DNA from: Nitrospira sp.
GTDB lineage: Bacteria > Nitrospirota > Nitrospiria > Nitrospirales > Nitrospiraceae
DNA length: 44,785 bases
Direction of reading: 5' to 3'
Assembly (NCBI GenBank): GCA_005116895.1
Contig: SWDO01000014.1
Coordinates: forward strand, 165,989-210,773
In this document: in pieces, positions 24,323 through 34,741 of the stretch
Layout of the letters: the number at the start of each line of letters is the position of its first letter
How positions within the stretch are numbered: position 1 is the stretch's first letter
Made by a program: the position numbers and the translations under genes
The notes under the pieces: generated by a model
Seen by the model: only the letters and a program-made list of their open reading frames with translations
What the model was told of the DNA's origin: nothing
Database searches by the model: none

Positions 24323-25369
24323 GTGAAACGTACTCTCCTTATCATTCATCCAGGTGCACTTGGGGATGTCCTGCTGGCTGTCCCAGCAATAAGGCGTCTA
24401 AGTGTGAGGTTTCCCCAGCATGAGATTGTACTCATAGCTGCTGCTGTCGTGAGCCGGCTCCTATGGGAATGTGGAGTGATCAGCGATTGGCTCCCCTTAG
24501 AAGGGCGAGCATGTCTAGGGCTTTTTTCGGGGGCTTCATCTATTTCCAAGGAGTTATATTCCTGCGTGCATCGCTGTGATCGAGCTGTGGTTTGGATGGA
24601 AGATAAAGAAGGCGTGCTTGGTTCCTTCTTCCAGGAATTTGGTGTCCTGAACGTTCAGATTCAGTCACCATTTTCCAAGGGATTGCGTGCAACGCACCAG
24701 AGCGACCGTTTTCTTGAGACGCTGGGTGAATCGACCAGAGATAGTCTATCGGAGAGAACGGTACAGGTTCCCCCGCATCTCTTGGAGCGGGGGAAGGACT
24801 CTCTTGATGCGCTGAAGATTTCCCAGGAGCCATCGCTGGTTCTTGTGCATCCGGGGAGTGGAAGCGTTCACAAACGCCTTGAGCCCAGAAGAATGGCCTC
24901 GCTGATTGAACAGTTGTGGCAGGAGGGGATGTATCCCCTCATCTTGGAGGGGCCGGCTGATCACGATGCCGTAGGTCAGGTACTGCACTTTGTGAGTCGG
25001 CCGCCTCTTGTGCTCAGAGATCTTGATCTATCTCAGCTTGCAGGGGTGTTTGGACGGGTTGCCGCATATATTGGTCATGATTCGGGTGTGACCCATCTAG
25101 CGGCTCTAGTGGGTGTGCGGACCATCGCTATATTTGGCCCTACAGATCCCCATCGGTGGGGACCATACGGGAGCCATGTGTCGATCGTGCGAGGGTTGCC
25201 GTGTAGTTGTGAGTCGTGGGAAACAATTAAATCATGTGTGGGGAAACCTTGTCTTCATGCCCCGGTTGAGAAAATTTTAGAGGCGTCGCGGCTTACATAT
25301 CGAGGAACCGATAACACAAGCCCTCAGAACTCCGCGGAAACCGCCTTGTCTCTGGCTACCCCACAATGA
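24323..25369 (+). CDS. Glycosyltransferase family 9 (heptosyltransferase-like)
   Basis: 348 residues from GTG 24323. GT-B fold enzyme of the ADP-heptose:LPS heptosyltransferase family: N-terminal IIHPGALGDVLLAVPAIRRL, central VHPGSGSVHKRLEPRRMASL, and C-terminal YIGHDSGVTHLAALVGVRTI followed by F-G-P-T-D-P-H-R-W-G-P. It probably adds a core sugar to lipopolysaccharide at the inner membrane. Donor and acceptor are not determinable. It is 16 nt after mobA and may be co-transcribed, with no functional link. Confidence 0.87.
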   Translation: MKRTLLIIHPGALGDVLLAVPAIRRLSVRFPQHEIVLIAAAVVSRLLWECGVISDWLPLEGRACLGLFSGASSISKELYSCVHRCDRAVVWMEDKEGVLGSFFQEFGVLNVQIQSPFSKGLRATHQSDRFLETLGESTRDSLSERTVQVPPHLLERGKDSLDALKISQEPSLVLVHPGSGSVHKRLEPRRMASLIEQLWQEGMYPLILEGPADHDAVGQVLHFVSRPPLVLRDLDLSQLAGVFGRVAAYIGHDSGVTHLAALVGVRTIAIFGPTDPHRWGPYGSHVSIVRGLPCSCESWETIKSCVGKPCLHAPVEKILEASRLTYRGTDNTSPQNSAETALSLATPQ

Positions 25370-25420
25370 TACAGTGACATGTTAATTTCCTTTCTATGGT
25401 AAGGACTTAGAGGAATAGTT

Positions 25421-27145
25421 GTGTCTCAAGGATTTGTGCAAGAGCGGGTCACAACGGCCCTACTTGGGGCCCTCAATGGCGCGAGGCAAAAGGGGCAATT
25501 GAAGACGGCGGCTTGGCCCACGCTGAGTCTTGATGCGCCCAAACGACCGGAATGGGGAGATCTCGCTTCCACGGTCGCCATGTCATTAGCCTCATCTGAG
25601 CACAAGGCGCCTCATGATATTGCCCAGATCATCATAGAAAATATTCCTCAGCGAGAGCAGCTGTTTGATCGTGTTGAAATTGTTCGTCCAGGTTTTTTAA
25701 ATTTGACGGTTAAACCGGCTCTCTGGCAGGAGGTTCTTCGTGAAATCGAGTCGCAAGGGGCTCGTTATGGCCGGACAACTGTCGGGGCCGGTCGTCGAGT
25801 GTTGGTGGAGTATGTGAGCGCCAATCCGACCGGGCCGTTGCATGTTGGCCATGGCAGGGGGGCGGCGGTCGGGCAGGCGGTCGTTCGATTGCTGGATGCG
25901 ATCGGATACGAGGCCGTCAGCGAGTACTATATCAACGACGCAGGCCGCCAGATGAAATTATTGGGCGCGTCCGTGTATGCCCGTTACCAGGAGTTATCCG
26001 GGCAGACTATCGCGTTTCCTGAGGATGGCTATCATGGCTCATACATCACAGCGCTGGCACAGCAGCTCAAGGAGCAACTCGACCGAGTAGCAGGTGAACT
26101 GACTCCTGCCGACCTTGAAACTCGCTGCCGATCCCTTGCCTATCAGAAACTGCTGGGACTCATCCGTGACGATCTTATGTCGTTTGGTATCGAGATCCAA
26201 TCCTGGTTCAGCGAAACGTCGCTTCTAGAGTCCAAAGCTATCGAGTTGGCTCTGGAAGAATTGAAAGCCCGCGACCTCCTGTTCCAAGAGGATGGTGCAT
26301 GGTGGTTTCGGGCATCCACGTATGGTGATGAAAAAGACCGTGTCGTCAAGAAGCAGGACGGTGAATATACGTACTTGGCTTCCGATATCGCCTACCATCA
26401 TGACAAGCTGAGGCGTGGCTACGATCTGCTGATTGATGTCTTTGGTGCTGACCACCATGGGTATATCCCGCGCATGCAAGCGGTCATGCAGGCCTATGGA
26501 CATCCCAAAGATCGTCTCCACGTCGTACTGGTCCAGTTGGTGAAGCTGCTGCGGGATGGAGTCGAAGTGAAGATGTCCAAGCGGACCGGGGAATTCATTA
26601 CCATGCGGGAAGTCCTCGATGAGGTCGGAGCCGATGCTGCGAAGTTCTATTTCTTGATGCGCGACTCCACGACACATTTGGAATTCGACTTGGAGTTGGC
26701 GAAGCAACGGTCCACCGACAATCCGGTGTACTACGTTCAATATGCCCACGCGAGAATTTGCAGCCTGTGGCGTGTCGCAGCTGCCCGAGGGGTTACCCGG
26801 CCATCCGCGGAGGCGACGGATCTGACAGTGTTAATGGATCCCGATGAATTAGGGTTGATTAAGAAGCTGTCCTCTTACCCTGACGTCGTCCAGGCGAGTG
26901 CCCTGGCTTTTGAGCCACACCGTGTGACGTACTATCTTCAACAATTGGCGGCGCTTCTCCATACGTTTTATAACAAACACCGTGTGTTGCCTCCCGAACT
27001 CGATCAAGAGAACAAGGAGTCGGCCTCTCCTGAAGTGCTCACAGTCAACCGGACGGCGGCGCGACTGGTTTTGATGGGGGCGGTCCAGCAGGTTCTTCGA
27101 AATGGACTCACTGTGCTCGGCATCTCAGCGCCGGAGCACATGTAG
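25421..27145 (+). CDS. argS: Arginyl-tRNA synthetase
   Basis: 574 residues from GTG 25421 (tagagga upstream). Class I aminoacyl-tRNA synthetase: N-terminal Add-1 domain, the HIGH-type motif as GPLHVGHGRGA (after E-Y-V-S-A-N-P-T), and the KMSKS-type motif as KMSKRTGEF. The C-terminal DALR anticodon-binding domain (HTFYNKHRVL ... RLVLMGAVQQVLRNGLTVLG) ends with G-I-S-A-P-E-H-M, the typical ArgRS end. Full length. Confidence 0.96.
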   Translation: MSQGFVQERVTTALLGALNGARQKGQLKTAAWPTLSLDAPKRPEWGDLASTVAMSLASSEHKAPHDIAQIIIENIPQREQLFDRVEIVRPGFLNLTVKPALWQEVLREIESQGARYGRTTVGAGRRVLVEYVSANPTGPLHVGHGRGAAVGQAVVRLLDAIGYEAVSEYYINDAGRQMKLLGASVYARYQELSGQTIAFPEDGYHGSYITALAQQLKEQLDRVAGELTPADLETRCRSLAYQKLLGLIRDDLMSFGIEIQSWFSETSLLESKAIELALEELKARDLLFQEDGAWWFRASTYGDEKDRVVKKQDGEYTYLASDIAYHHDKLRRGYDLLIDVFGADHHGYIPRMQAVMQAYGHPKDRLHVVLVQLVKLLRDGVEVKMSKRTGEFITMREVLDEVGADAAKFYFLMRDSTTHLEFDLELAKQRSTDNPVYYVQYAHARICSLWRVAAARGVTRPSAEATDLTVLMDPDELGLIKKLSSYPDVVQASALAFEPHRVTYYLQQLAALLHTFYNKHRVLPPELDQENKESASPEVLTVNRTAARLVLMGAVQQVLRNGLTVLGISAPEHM

Positions 27146-27162
27146 CGGGTCAGACCCCGTAG

Positions 27163-28341
<1,179 letters not shown>

Positions 28342-28359
28342 AAGAAGGGGATTGGCTTG

Positions 28360-28740
28360 ATGTTGATGGAATCGATTGCATGGGCTGAGGGGGCGAGCGG
28401 AGGCGGAGCATCTGCGAGTGGAGGGACGAGCGGGATGTTATCGTTGCTCCCGTTCCTCTTGATCTTTGTCATTTTTTATTTTCTTCTGATCCGGCCTCAA
28501 CAGAAGAAGCAAAAGCAGCAGCAGTCCTTGTTGGACGCCTTGAAGAAGGGCGACAAAGTGGTCACGACGTCAGGAATCTGGGGCACCATCACCAACATCG
28601 GGAAAGAGACAGTGACCTTGCAGATTGCCGATAATACCAAAATTAAAATGCAGCGTGAGAATGTTTCGCGCGTCCGTGGGGAAGAGGAAGATAAAGAGAA
28701 AGACAAAGACAAAGACAAAGACAAAGACAAAGACGCGTAG
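28360..28740 (+). CDS. yajC: Preprotein translocase subunit YajC
   Basis: 126 residues from ATG 28360 (aagggg upstream; TTG 28357 is less likely). It has a single membrane helix (LLPFLLIFVIFYFLLI) followed directly by R-P-Q-Q-K-K-Q-K and a small cytoplasmic beta domain (KVVTTSGIWGTI). YajC associates with SecDF at the Sec translocon. The C-terminus is an unusual charged tail with six Lys-Asp pairs encoded by an exact hexanucleotide repeat. Confidence 0.94.
   Translation: MLMESIAWAEGASGGGASASGGTSGMLSLLPFLLIFVIFYFLLIRPQQKKQKQQQSLLDALKKGDKVVTTSGIWGTITNIGKETVTLQIADNTKIKMQRENVSRVRGEEEDKEKDKDKDKDKDKDA
28699..28734 (+). repeat. Hexanucleotide tandem repeat aaagac x6
   Basis: Six exact, in-frame copies encode the Lys-Asp tail of YajC. 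Slippage would change tail length by two residues per unit without a frameshift. Confidence 0.95.
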
Positions 28741-28769
28741 TTCACACGGGATAAGGGGTCACGGACGAC

Positions 28770-30407
28770 ATGAAAAAGGTAAGTGGGCGGCTCTGGTTAT
28801 TAACACTGGTCATCTTGGTATCGATGGTGGCCTTTCTCCCGTCCTATCAGCCGGCGTATCAAGCCTTGCCGGGCTGGCTGAAGGCAGTGCTCCCGAACAA
28901 AGGGATTACGTTGGGGCTGGATTTGCAGGGCGGCATCCATATGGTTCTGGAGGTGGACGAGGATCGCGCCGTGGAGATCGCGGTTGACCGTTCCGTCACC
29001 GCGCTGCAGGATCTTATGACCGAAAAGAAACTCGCGGTCGACTCAGTCAAGCGAACCGGGCATGAGCAAATTGTGATTCAGATGCAGACTGCCGATACGA
29101 AGGCCTCCGTCCAGAAACTGATCGATGATTTCCCCCTGTTTATCGAGAAGGAGTCGGCGGGGTCGACGAATAGCATGGTGTGGGAGCTGCGTGAGCTTGA
29201 AACCAAGCGCATCAAGGATTCCGCTATCAACCAGGCGTTGGAAACCATCCGGAACCGCATCGATCAGTTTGGCGTCGCGGAGCCAATCGTTCAACGCCAA
29301 GGGTTGAAGCAAATCGTTGTGCAGCTGCCTAGTGTCAAGGATCCGAAACGTGCCAAGGGTCTGATTAAGGAGACGGCGCTGCTCGAATTCAAAATGTTGG
29401 ACGAAGACCTCCACCTTGATCTCCCGGCGCGTGTTCCGAAAGACAAAGAAGCCGAGGTACTTCAGCAGTTTGCCGGCAAACTGCCGGAGAGCGATCAGAT
29501 TTTATTCGAGCGAATGGTCGACAAGGACACGGGTGTTGAGTTTCGCATGCCCTATGTCGTCAAGAAGCGGGTCATGTTGACTGGTGACGTGCTAAGCGAT
29601 GCACGTGTTGCCATCGGTCAATTCAACGATGCGTACGTGTCCATCACGTTTGACTCCAAAGGGGGGCAGGAATTCGAACGGATTACGAGCGAGAACGTCA
29701 AGAAGCGGATGGCCGTCGTCCTGGATAACACCATCTACTCAGCGCCAGTTATCCAGGAACGTATTTCAGGGGGACGTGCGCAGATTACCGGGACCTTTAC
29801 CACGCAGGAGGCCAATGATTTGGCGATTGTTCTCCGGGCCGGTGCGCTTCCGGCACCGTTGAAGATCGTGCAGGATCTGACGGTCGGTCCGTCCCTCGGC
29901 CAAGATTCTATCGATAAGGGGATCAGGGCTACGCTCATCGCCGGGACAATGGTGGTGATTTTCATGATCGTCTACTACCGTCTGTCCGGGCTGATCGCGG
30001 ACTTTGCCTTGGTATTGAATTTGGTGTGTCTGATGGGGGCCCTCTCCGCCGTGACCGCCACGTTGACCCTGCCGGGAATCGCCGGCATCGTGCTGACGAT
30101 TGGAATGGGTGTCGATTCGAACGTCTTGATTTTTGAGCGGATTCGTGAAGAGCTGCGTGGCGGCAAGGCGGCGCGATCTGCCATCGATGCTGGTTACGAC
30201 AAGGCGTTATTGACGATTATCGATTCACACGTGACGACGCTGATCACTGGAGTCGCCCTGTTTCTCTTTGGGACTGGGCCGATCAAGGGATTTGCCGTGA
30301 CGTTGTGCCTGGGGATTGCCATCAATCTCTTCACGGCATTGATCGGGACAAAAGTCATTTTTGATCTGTTGTATCATCGACGAAAAGTCGAGGCGTTGAG
30401 CATCTAA
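28770..30407 (+). CDS. secD: Protein translocase subunit SecD
   Basis: 545 residues. Membrane subunit using the proton motive force to help release exported proteins. First helix LLTLVILVSMVAFLPSY, then the signature LGLDLQGGIHMVLEVDEDRA, the large periplasmic P1 domain with two ferredoxin-like parts (to about residue 370), and five C-terminal helices including V-L-T-I-G-M-G-V-D-S-N-V-L-I-F-E-R-I-R-E-E. It sits 29 nt after yajC and 70 nt before the chosen secF start. Confidence 0.96.
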   Translation: MKKVSGRLWLLTLVILVSMVAFLPSYQPAYQALPGWLKAVLPNKGITLGLDLQGGIHMVLEVDEDRAVEIAVDRSVTALQDLMTEKKLAVDSVKRTGHEQIVIQMQTADTKASVQKLIDDFPLFIEKESAGSTNSMVWELRELETKRIKDSAINQALETIRNRIDQFGVAEPIVQRQGLKQIVVQLPSVKDPKRAKGLIKETALLEFKMLDEDLHLDLPARVPKDKEAEVLQQFAGKLPESDQILFERMVDKDTGVEFRMPYVVKKRVMLTGDVLSDARVAIGQFNDAYVSITFDSKGGQEFERITSENVKKRMAVVLDNTIYSAPVIQERISGGRAQITGTFTTQEANDLAIVLRAGALPAPLKIVQDLTVGPSLGQDSIDKGIRATLIAGTMVVIFMIVYYRLSGLIADFALVLNLVCLMGALSAVTATLTLPGIAGIVLTIGMGVDSNVLIFERIREELRGGKAARSAIDAGYDKALLTIIDSHVTTLITGVALFLFGTGPIKGFAVTLCLGIAINLFTALIGTKVIFDLLYHRRKVEALSI

Positions 30408-30477
30408 CCATCTAACCATGAAGCCATCAGCGGTGACTCTTCACGGAGACGCTCAGGGTTATCAAAAGGGAGTGCGC

Positions 30478-31395
30478 ATGTTAGAGATTCTTGGGAAGAC
30501 CAACTTTGACTTCATGGGCAAGCGCACGTTCGCGTTTTTCTTTTCTGGTGTGATGGTCTTGCTCGGGCTCATCGCACTGGTTCAGATTGCGCGAGGTTCT
30601 GCCAATCTGGGCATCGACTTTTCTGGTGGGACAGCTGTCCAGCTCAAGTTTGAGCAGATGGTCCGGATCGATGAGGCTCGTAAGGCTCTGCAGACCAACG
30701 GCCTGAGTGAGACGGAGCTGCAGGAGTTCGGACAGGATAACAAGCTCCTCATCCGGGTGAAGGCCTCCACGACGATCGAAGAAAAAATAGCCGAACGTGT
30801 GGTGGGAATCTTCTCCAAGGAGTTTCCGAACAACAAGTTCGTGGTCGATTCCACCACTGAGATCGGACCAACCATCGGGAAGAAGCTTCAGGAAGATGCG
30901 CTCGTCGCGATCGTCATCTCATTTGTGGGCATTATTCTGTACATTGCGGCACGATTCGAACTTCGTTTTGGCGTGGCGGCCGCGCTGGCGACGTTTCATG
31001 ATGTCTTGGCTGTGGTCGGGGCCTTCTATCTCCTGGACAAAGAAATTACGCTTCTGATCGTGACGGCACTCTTGACGTTGGCTGGCTATTCATTGACCGA
31101 CACAGTCGTGGTATTCGATCGGATCAGGGAAAACTTAAAATCGCGTCGTCGGGAGAGCGAGGAAGCGACGATCAACACCGCCATCAACCAGGTGTTGAGC
31201 CGTACGATCATCACCAGTCTGACCGTCGTGCTCGTGCTGATCCCGTTGACCCTAGCAGGAGGAGAAGTGCTGCACGATTTCTCACTGGCCCTGCTCTGGG
31301 GTGTGATTTTCGGCACCTATTCATCAGTCTTCGTGGCCAGCCCTCTCTTATTGTTGTGGCCGGGAGCCTCGGGTCGCCTCTTGAAACGGTCATAG
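30478..31395 (+). CDS. secF: Protein translocase subunit SecF
   Basis: 305 residues from ATG 30478, chosen because aaaagggag is correctly placed and the protein then begins like SecF (MLEILGKTNFDFMGKR); an in-frame ATG at 30418 gives an unlikely 20-residue extension. Signatures are NLGIDFSGGTAVQLKF and D-T-V-V-V-F-D-R-I-R-E-N. Six membrane helices. Partner of SecD. Confidence 0.95.
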   Translation: MLEILGKTNFDFMGKRTFAFFFSGVMVLLGLIALVQIARGSANLGIDFSGGTAVQLKFEQMVRIDEARKALQTNGLSETELQEFGQDNKLLIRVKASTTIEEKIAERVVGIFSKEFPNNKFVVDSTTEIGPTIGKKLQEDALVAIVISFVGIILYIAARFELRFGVAAALATFHDVLAVVGAFYLLDKEITLLIVTALLTLAGYSLTDTVVVFDRIRENLKSRRRESEEATINTAINQVLSRTIITSLTVVLVLIPLTLAGGEVLHDFSLALLWGVIFGTYSSVFVASPLLLLWPGASGRLLKRS

Positions 31396-31561
31396 CCGAA
31401 TTTGTTGATCTGTTGATTTGTCGACTTGTCGGAAATGGAAGGTATTCATCAGATCGTCAGATCAACGGATTCTGAAATTCGTCCAGATCATGTTTGGCAG
31501 TCTGGAAATTCGAGATCCAGCCGCAGTATGCTGAGGTAGCTCGCCCTTCAAAGGCACCTGT

Positions 31562-34500
31562 ATGAATCTCTGGAGCCAGTCTCACAGTCTCCAGCAGAAG
31601 ATCATCGCGGCGATCGTGATGGTCGGTCTCCTGCCGCTGACCCTCATGCTTGCCCTCATTTATGTCGAAGAACGACGCGCCTTGCAGGAGTCGACGGGGA
31701 CGAATTTCAAAGACGTGGCTGTCGAGGCCGCCCGCCGGATCGAAATGCATGTGACGCGAGGCATGAACGAGGCCCAACAACTTGCGACCGCGCCATTTCT
31801 TCGCACCGCCGTTTTGGAAGCCAACCGAACGTACGAGGGTAAAGACGCTCAGAGCATTTCGGACATCATCAAGGATTGGCAACAGCGGTGGGGGCAGCGA
31901 GACAAGCGAAGCGAATTTCCCCTCTTCGTCAACCGGATTGTCACCAATTATTTGATCCGATGGCACGAGATCCGAAAGTCAGACTATGTTGGCATCTTAG
32001 TGACCGATGGACAGGGAGCGTTGGTGGTCAGTTCGATTCCCCAGGTCGAATATTCCTATGCCAAGACTGCCTGGTGGCAGGCCGTGGTCAAAGGCGGCAG
32101 CCAGCATCCCTATGTGGGTGAAATCGCCTTCGATCCAGCCTTTGGGACTCACGTCGTCATCGTCGCTGCACCGATTTTTGATGAACAACATCGGGTGGTG
32201 GTCGGCGCCGTGACGATCCTTCTTCGGCGCGACACATTGTTTCAGTCCATCGCTGAGGGCTCGTTCGACCTGACAGGCCATGCCATGTTGTTCACCTCGG
32301 ACGGGAGTGTTGTGATTTGTCCTGTGCTTCCGCCAGAAGCCCACTCGATCGACTCTGAATTGGTCAGTACGCTGGGGGCTCCGAAGCCAGGATGGGCAGT
32401 GGCCGCCGACGACTCGCATGGAAACAAGCGCGCCCTGATCGGGTTTGCACCGGTACGGTTTGCCGATCAACTTGCAACAAGCAGTATTGGTGGTAAGCGC
32501 TGGATTACGGTCGTTGGCCAAGATCCATCAGAAACCTTTGCCCCACTGTGGGAGTTGATGGTCAAGGTCTTGTTATTCGGCATGATGGTGTTAGTCGTGC
32601 TCTCTGTCACAGGAGTAATCGTCGCCCGCCGAATCGCTCGGCCGATCCGGATGTTGCATGATGGCGTACAGCAGATCGGGAGCGGACGCTTGGAGCAAAG
32701 ACTGGAGATTAAGACGGGTGACGAAATTGAACGATTAGCTCAAGCGTTCAATCAGATGGCGAGCAATCTGCAACGCTCATTTGGCCAGATCGAACAGCGG
32801 ATGACAGAGGTTCGGCAGTTGGAAGAGAAGTATCGGGATTTGATCGAACATGCACCGGAAATGATCTGTCAATTTGATCGAGATGGCCGGCTGGCTCATG
32901 TCAATAAAACCGGCCTCGATAAACTCGGATATACCCATGACGAAGTGTTGGGGATGAAACTGTTGGACCTTGTTCCGATCGGACAGGAATCACAGGTGTC
33001 CCACTTTCTGGAGCAGCTTGCTTGTTTAGGGCAGGGCGCAATCGAAACGTTGCTGTTGGCGAAGGAGCACCGGCCGATCGAGGTGGAAATTCATGCGACG
33101 GCGCTGTTGAATCAAGCGCGTGGCGGGCTGGTGCACTCTCGTGCGTTCGTCCGGGACGTGACGGAACGGCACCGGTTAGAGCAGGAACTTCAGCGCTACA
33201 CGGTTGGCCTTGAGCAGGCAGTGTCGGAGCGTACACAGCAGCTGACAGCATCGCAAGCCCGCTATAAGTCCCTCTTCGATTTCGTCGCTGATTCGGTATT
33301 TATGGTGAGTGCGACGGGGGCCGTCGTGGCCGTCAATGAACGGGAACAACAGGTACTGGGCTATGCCGAGTCGGAGATTATCGGAAAACACTTTCTTGAT
33401 ATCGTTCCGGAGCTGCACCACCGAGCCTTCATGGGCTGGTTGTGCGATGTCAGCACGGAGCAACGTCAGGTCGCGACTCAGGACATGACCGTGTACCATG
33501 CCGATCGCCATGAGGTCCCGGTGGAAATGGATCTGATTCGCGTGGGTGGGACCGAACAATTGCTGGTGATGGTCCAGCTTCGCGATATTACCGATCGGAA
33601 AAAGCTCGAGCACCAACTGCAATCACACCGCGAAGATCTTGAACTAAACGTTCGAGAACGCACACGAGAAATCGAAGAGACGAAGCAGTATCTCGAAAAT
33701 CTGCTCGAGAATGCCAACGATGTCATTTATACACTCGATCTGGATCAGCAGTTTACCTATGTCAACAGTAAGGTCAATGCGTGGGGTTATCGCAAGGATG
33801 ATTTGATCGGACGGCCGTATCTCTCACTCCTCTCCCGGCGGCATCGCGGACGGCGTCTCAAGAGTACACTGGATATCGGTGCCAAGCAGGTGTACGAGGT
33901 CGAAGTCGTGACTCGGCTGGGTGAGGTACGTGCCGTCATGGTCAGTGTCTCTCCCCTTCAAGGGGCTGACGGGGAGGTCCTTGGAGTGCTTGGCATCGCG
34001 CGTGACATGACGGAGACCAAGAAGCTGGAGCGACAGATTCGCAATGCGGAAAAGTTGGCCTCAATCGGTCAACTGGCAGCTGGGGTGGCCCATGAAATCA
34101 ACAATCCTCTCGGAGGGATTCTCAATTGTCTCTACAACCTTCGAAAAGGGACACCCTCCCCGACACGGCAAGAGGAATATTGGGCCTCCATGGAACATGG
34201 CGTCCGTCGTGTTCAAAAGATCGTTCGGCAATTACTCGATTTTTCACAGCAGCACGAACCGGCATTCAGCCCGGCTGATATCAATCGCATCGTCGACCAG
34301 GTGTTGGGGTTGACCACCCATCTCTTTGTGCCCAATCAGATTCGTTTGGAAACATTCCTAACCCATGACGTACCGAGCGTGATGGTTGATCGGCATATGA
34401 TCGAACAAGTCTTGATGAATTTGATCTTGAACGCCGTGCAGGCTATGAAAAGCGGTGGAGTGCTGACGATCAGGACATCCGTGGCCGAGGGCATTTGCCG

Positions 34501-34741
34501 GGTCGAGGTGAACGATACAGGGTCCGGTATTCCTGCATCAGTGCTCCCACGGGTCTTTGATCCCTTCTTCACCACCAAAGGGGAAGGGGAGGGGACGGGG
34601 CTTGGCCTCTCGGTCAATCTTGGCATCGTGGAACGTCATGGCGGAAAAATTTTGGTCGAGAGTGAAGTTGGGAAAGGAACCACATTTACGCTGTGCCTGC
34701 CCGTGTCACGAGAACGTTCCTTTGCGGAGAAGGAAGGATGA
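31562..34741 (+). CDS. Multi-PAS sensor histidine kinase
   Basis: 1059 residues. Membrane helix 1 near residues 14-34, an extracytoplasmic Cache-type sensor domain (about 40-325), helix 2 about 330-352, HAMP about 353-405, three PAS domains starting near 420, 565 and 708, HisKA with the phospho-acceptor H844 (LAAGVAHEINNPLGGILN), and a HATPase_c domain with N-box (LMNLILNAVQAM), G1 (DTGSGIP), F-box (FDPFFTTK) and G2 (GTGLGLSV). The HEINNPLG form is typical of NtrB/AtoS-like kinases paired with sigma-54 activators. The gene overlaps its partner regulator by 4 nt. The Cache domain suggests a small extracellular ligand, not identifiable here. Confidence 0.93.
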   Translation: MNLWSQSHSLQQKIIAAIVMVGLLPLTLMLALIYVEERRALQESTGTNFKDVAVEAARRIEMHVTRGMNEAQQLATAPFLRTAVLEANRTYEGKDAQSISDIIKDWQQRWGQRDKRSEFPLFVNRIVTNYLIRWHEIRKSDYVGILVTDGQGALVVSSIPQVEYSYAKTAWWQAVVKGGSQHPYVGEIAFDPAFGTHVVIVAAPIFDEQHRVVVGAVTILLRRDTLFQSIAEGSFDLTGHAMLFTSDGSVVICPVLPPEAHSIDSELVSTLGAPKPGWAVAADDSHGNKRALIGFAPVRFADQLATSSIGGKRWITVVGQDPSETFAPLWELMVKVLLFGMMVLVVLSVTGVIVARRIARPIRMLHDGVQQIGSGRLEQRLEIKTGDEIERLAQAFNQMASNLQRSFGQIEQRMTEVRQLEEKYRDLIEHAPEMICQFDRDGRLAHVNKTGLDKLGYTHDEVLGMKLLDLVPIGQESQVSHFLEQLACLGQGAIETLLLAKEHRPIEVEIHATALLNQARGGLVHSRAFVRDVTERHRLEQELQRYTVGLEQAVSERTQQLTASQARYKSLFDFVADSVFMVSATGAVVAVNEREQQVLGYAESEIIGKHFLDIVPELHHRAFMGWLCDVSTEQRQVATQDMTVYHADRHEVPVEMDLIRVGGTEQLLVMVQLRDITDRKKLEHQLQSHREDLELNVRERTREIEETKQYLENLLENANDVIYTLDLDQQFTYVNSKVNAWGYRKDDLIGRPYLSLLSRRHRGRRLKSTLDIGAKQVYEVEVVTRLGEVRAVMVSVSPLQGADGEVLGVLGIARDMTETKKLERQIRNAEKLASIGQLAAGVAHEINNPLGGILNCLYNLRKGTPSPTRQEEYWASMEHGVRRVQKIVRQLLDFSQQHEPAFSPADINRIVDQVLGLTTHLFVPNQIRLETFLTHDVPSVMVDRHMIEQVLMNLILNAVQAMKSGGVLTIRTSVAEGICRVEVNDTGSGIPASVLPRVFDPFFTTKGEGEGTGLGLSVNLGIVERHGGKILVESEVGKGTTFTLCLPVSRERSFAEKEG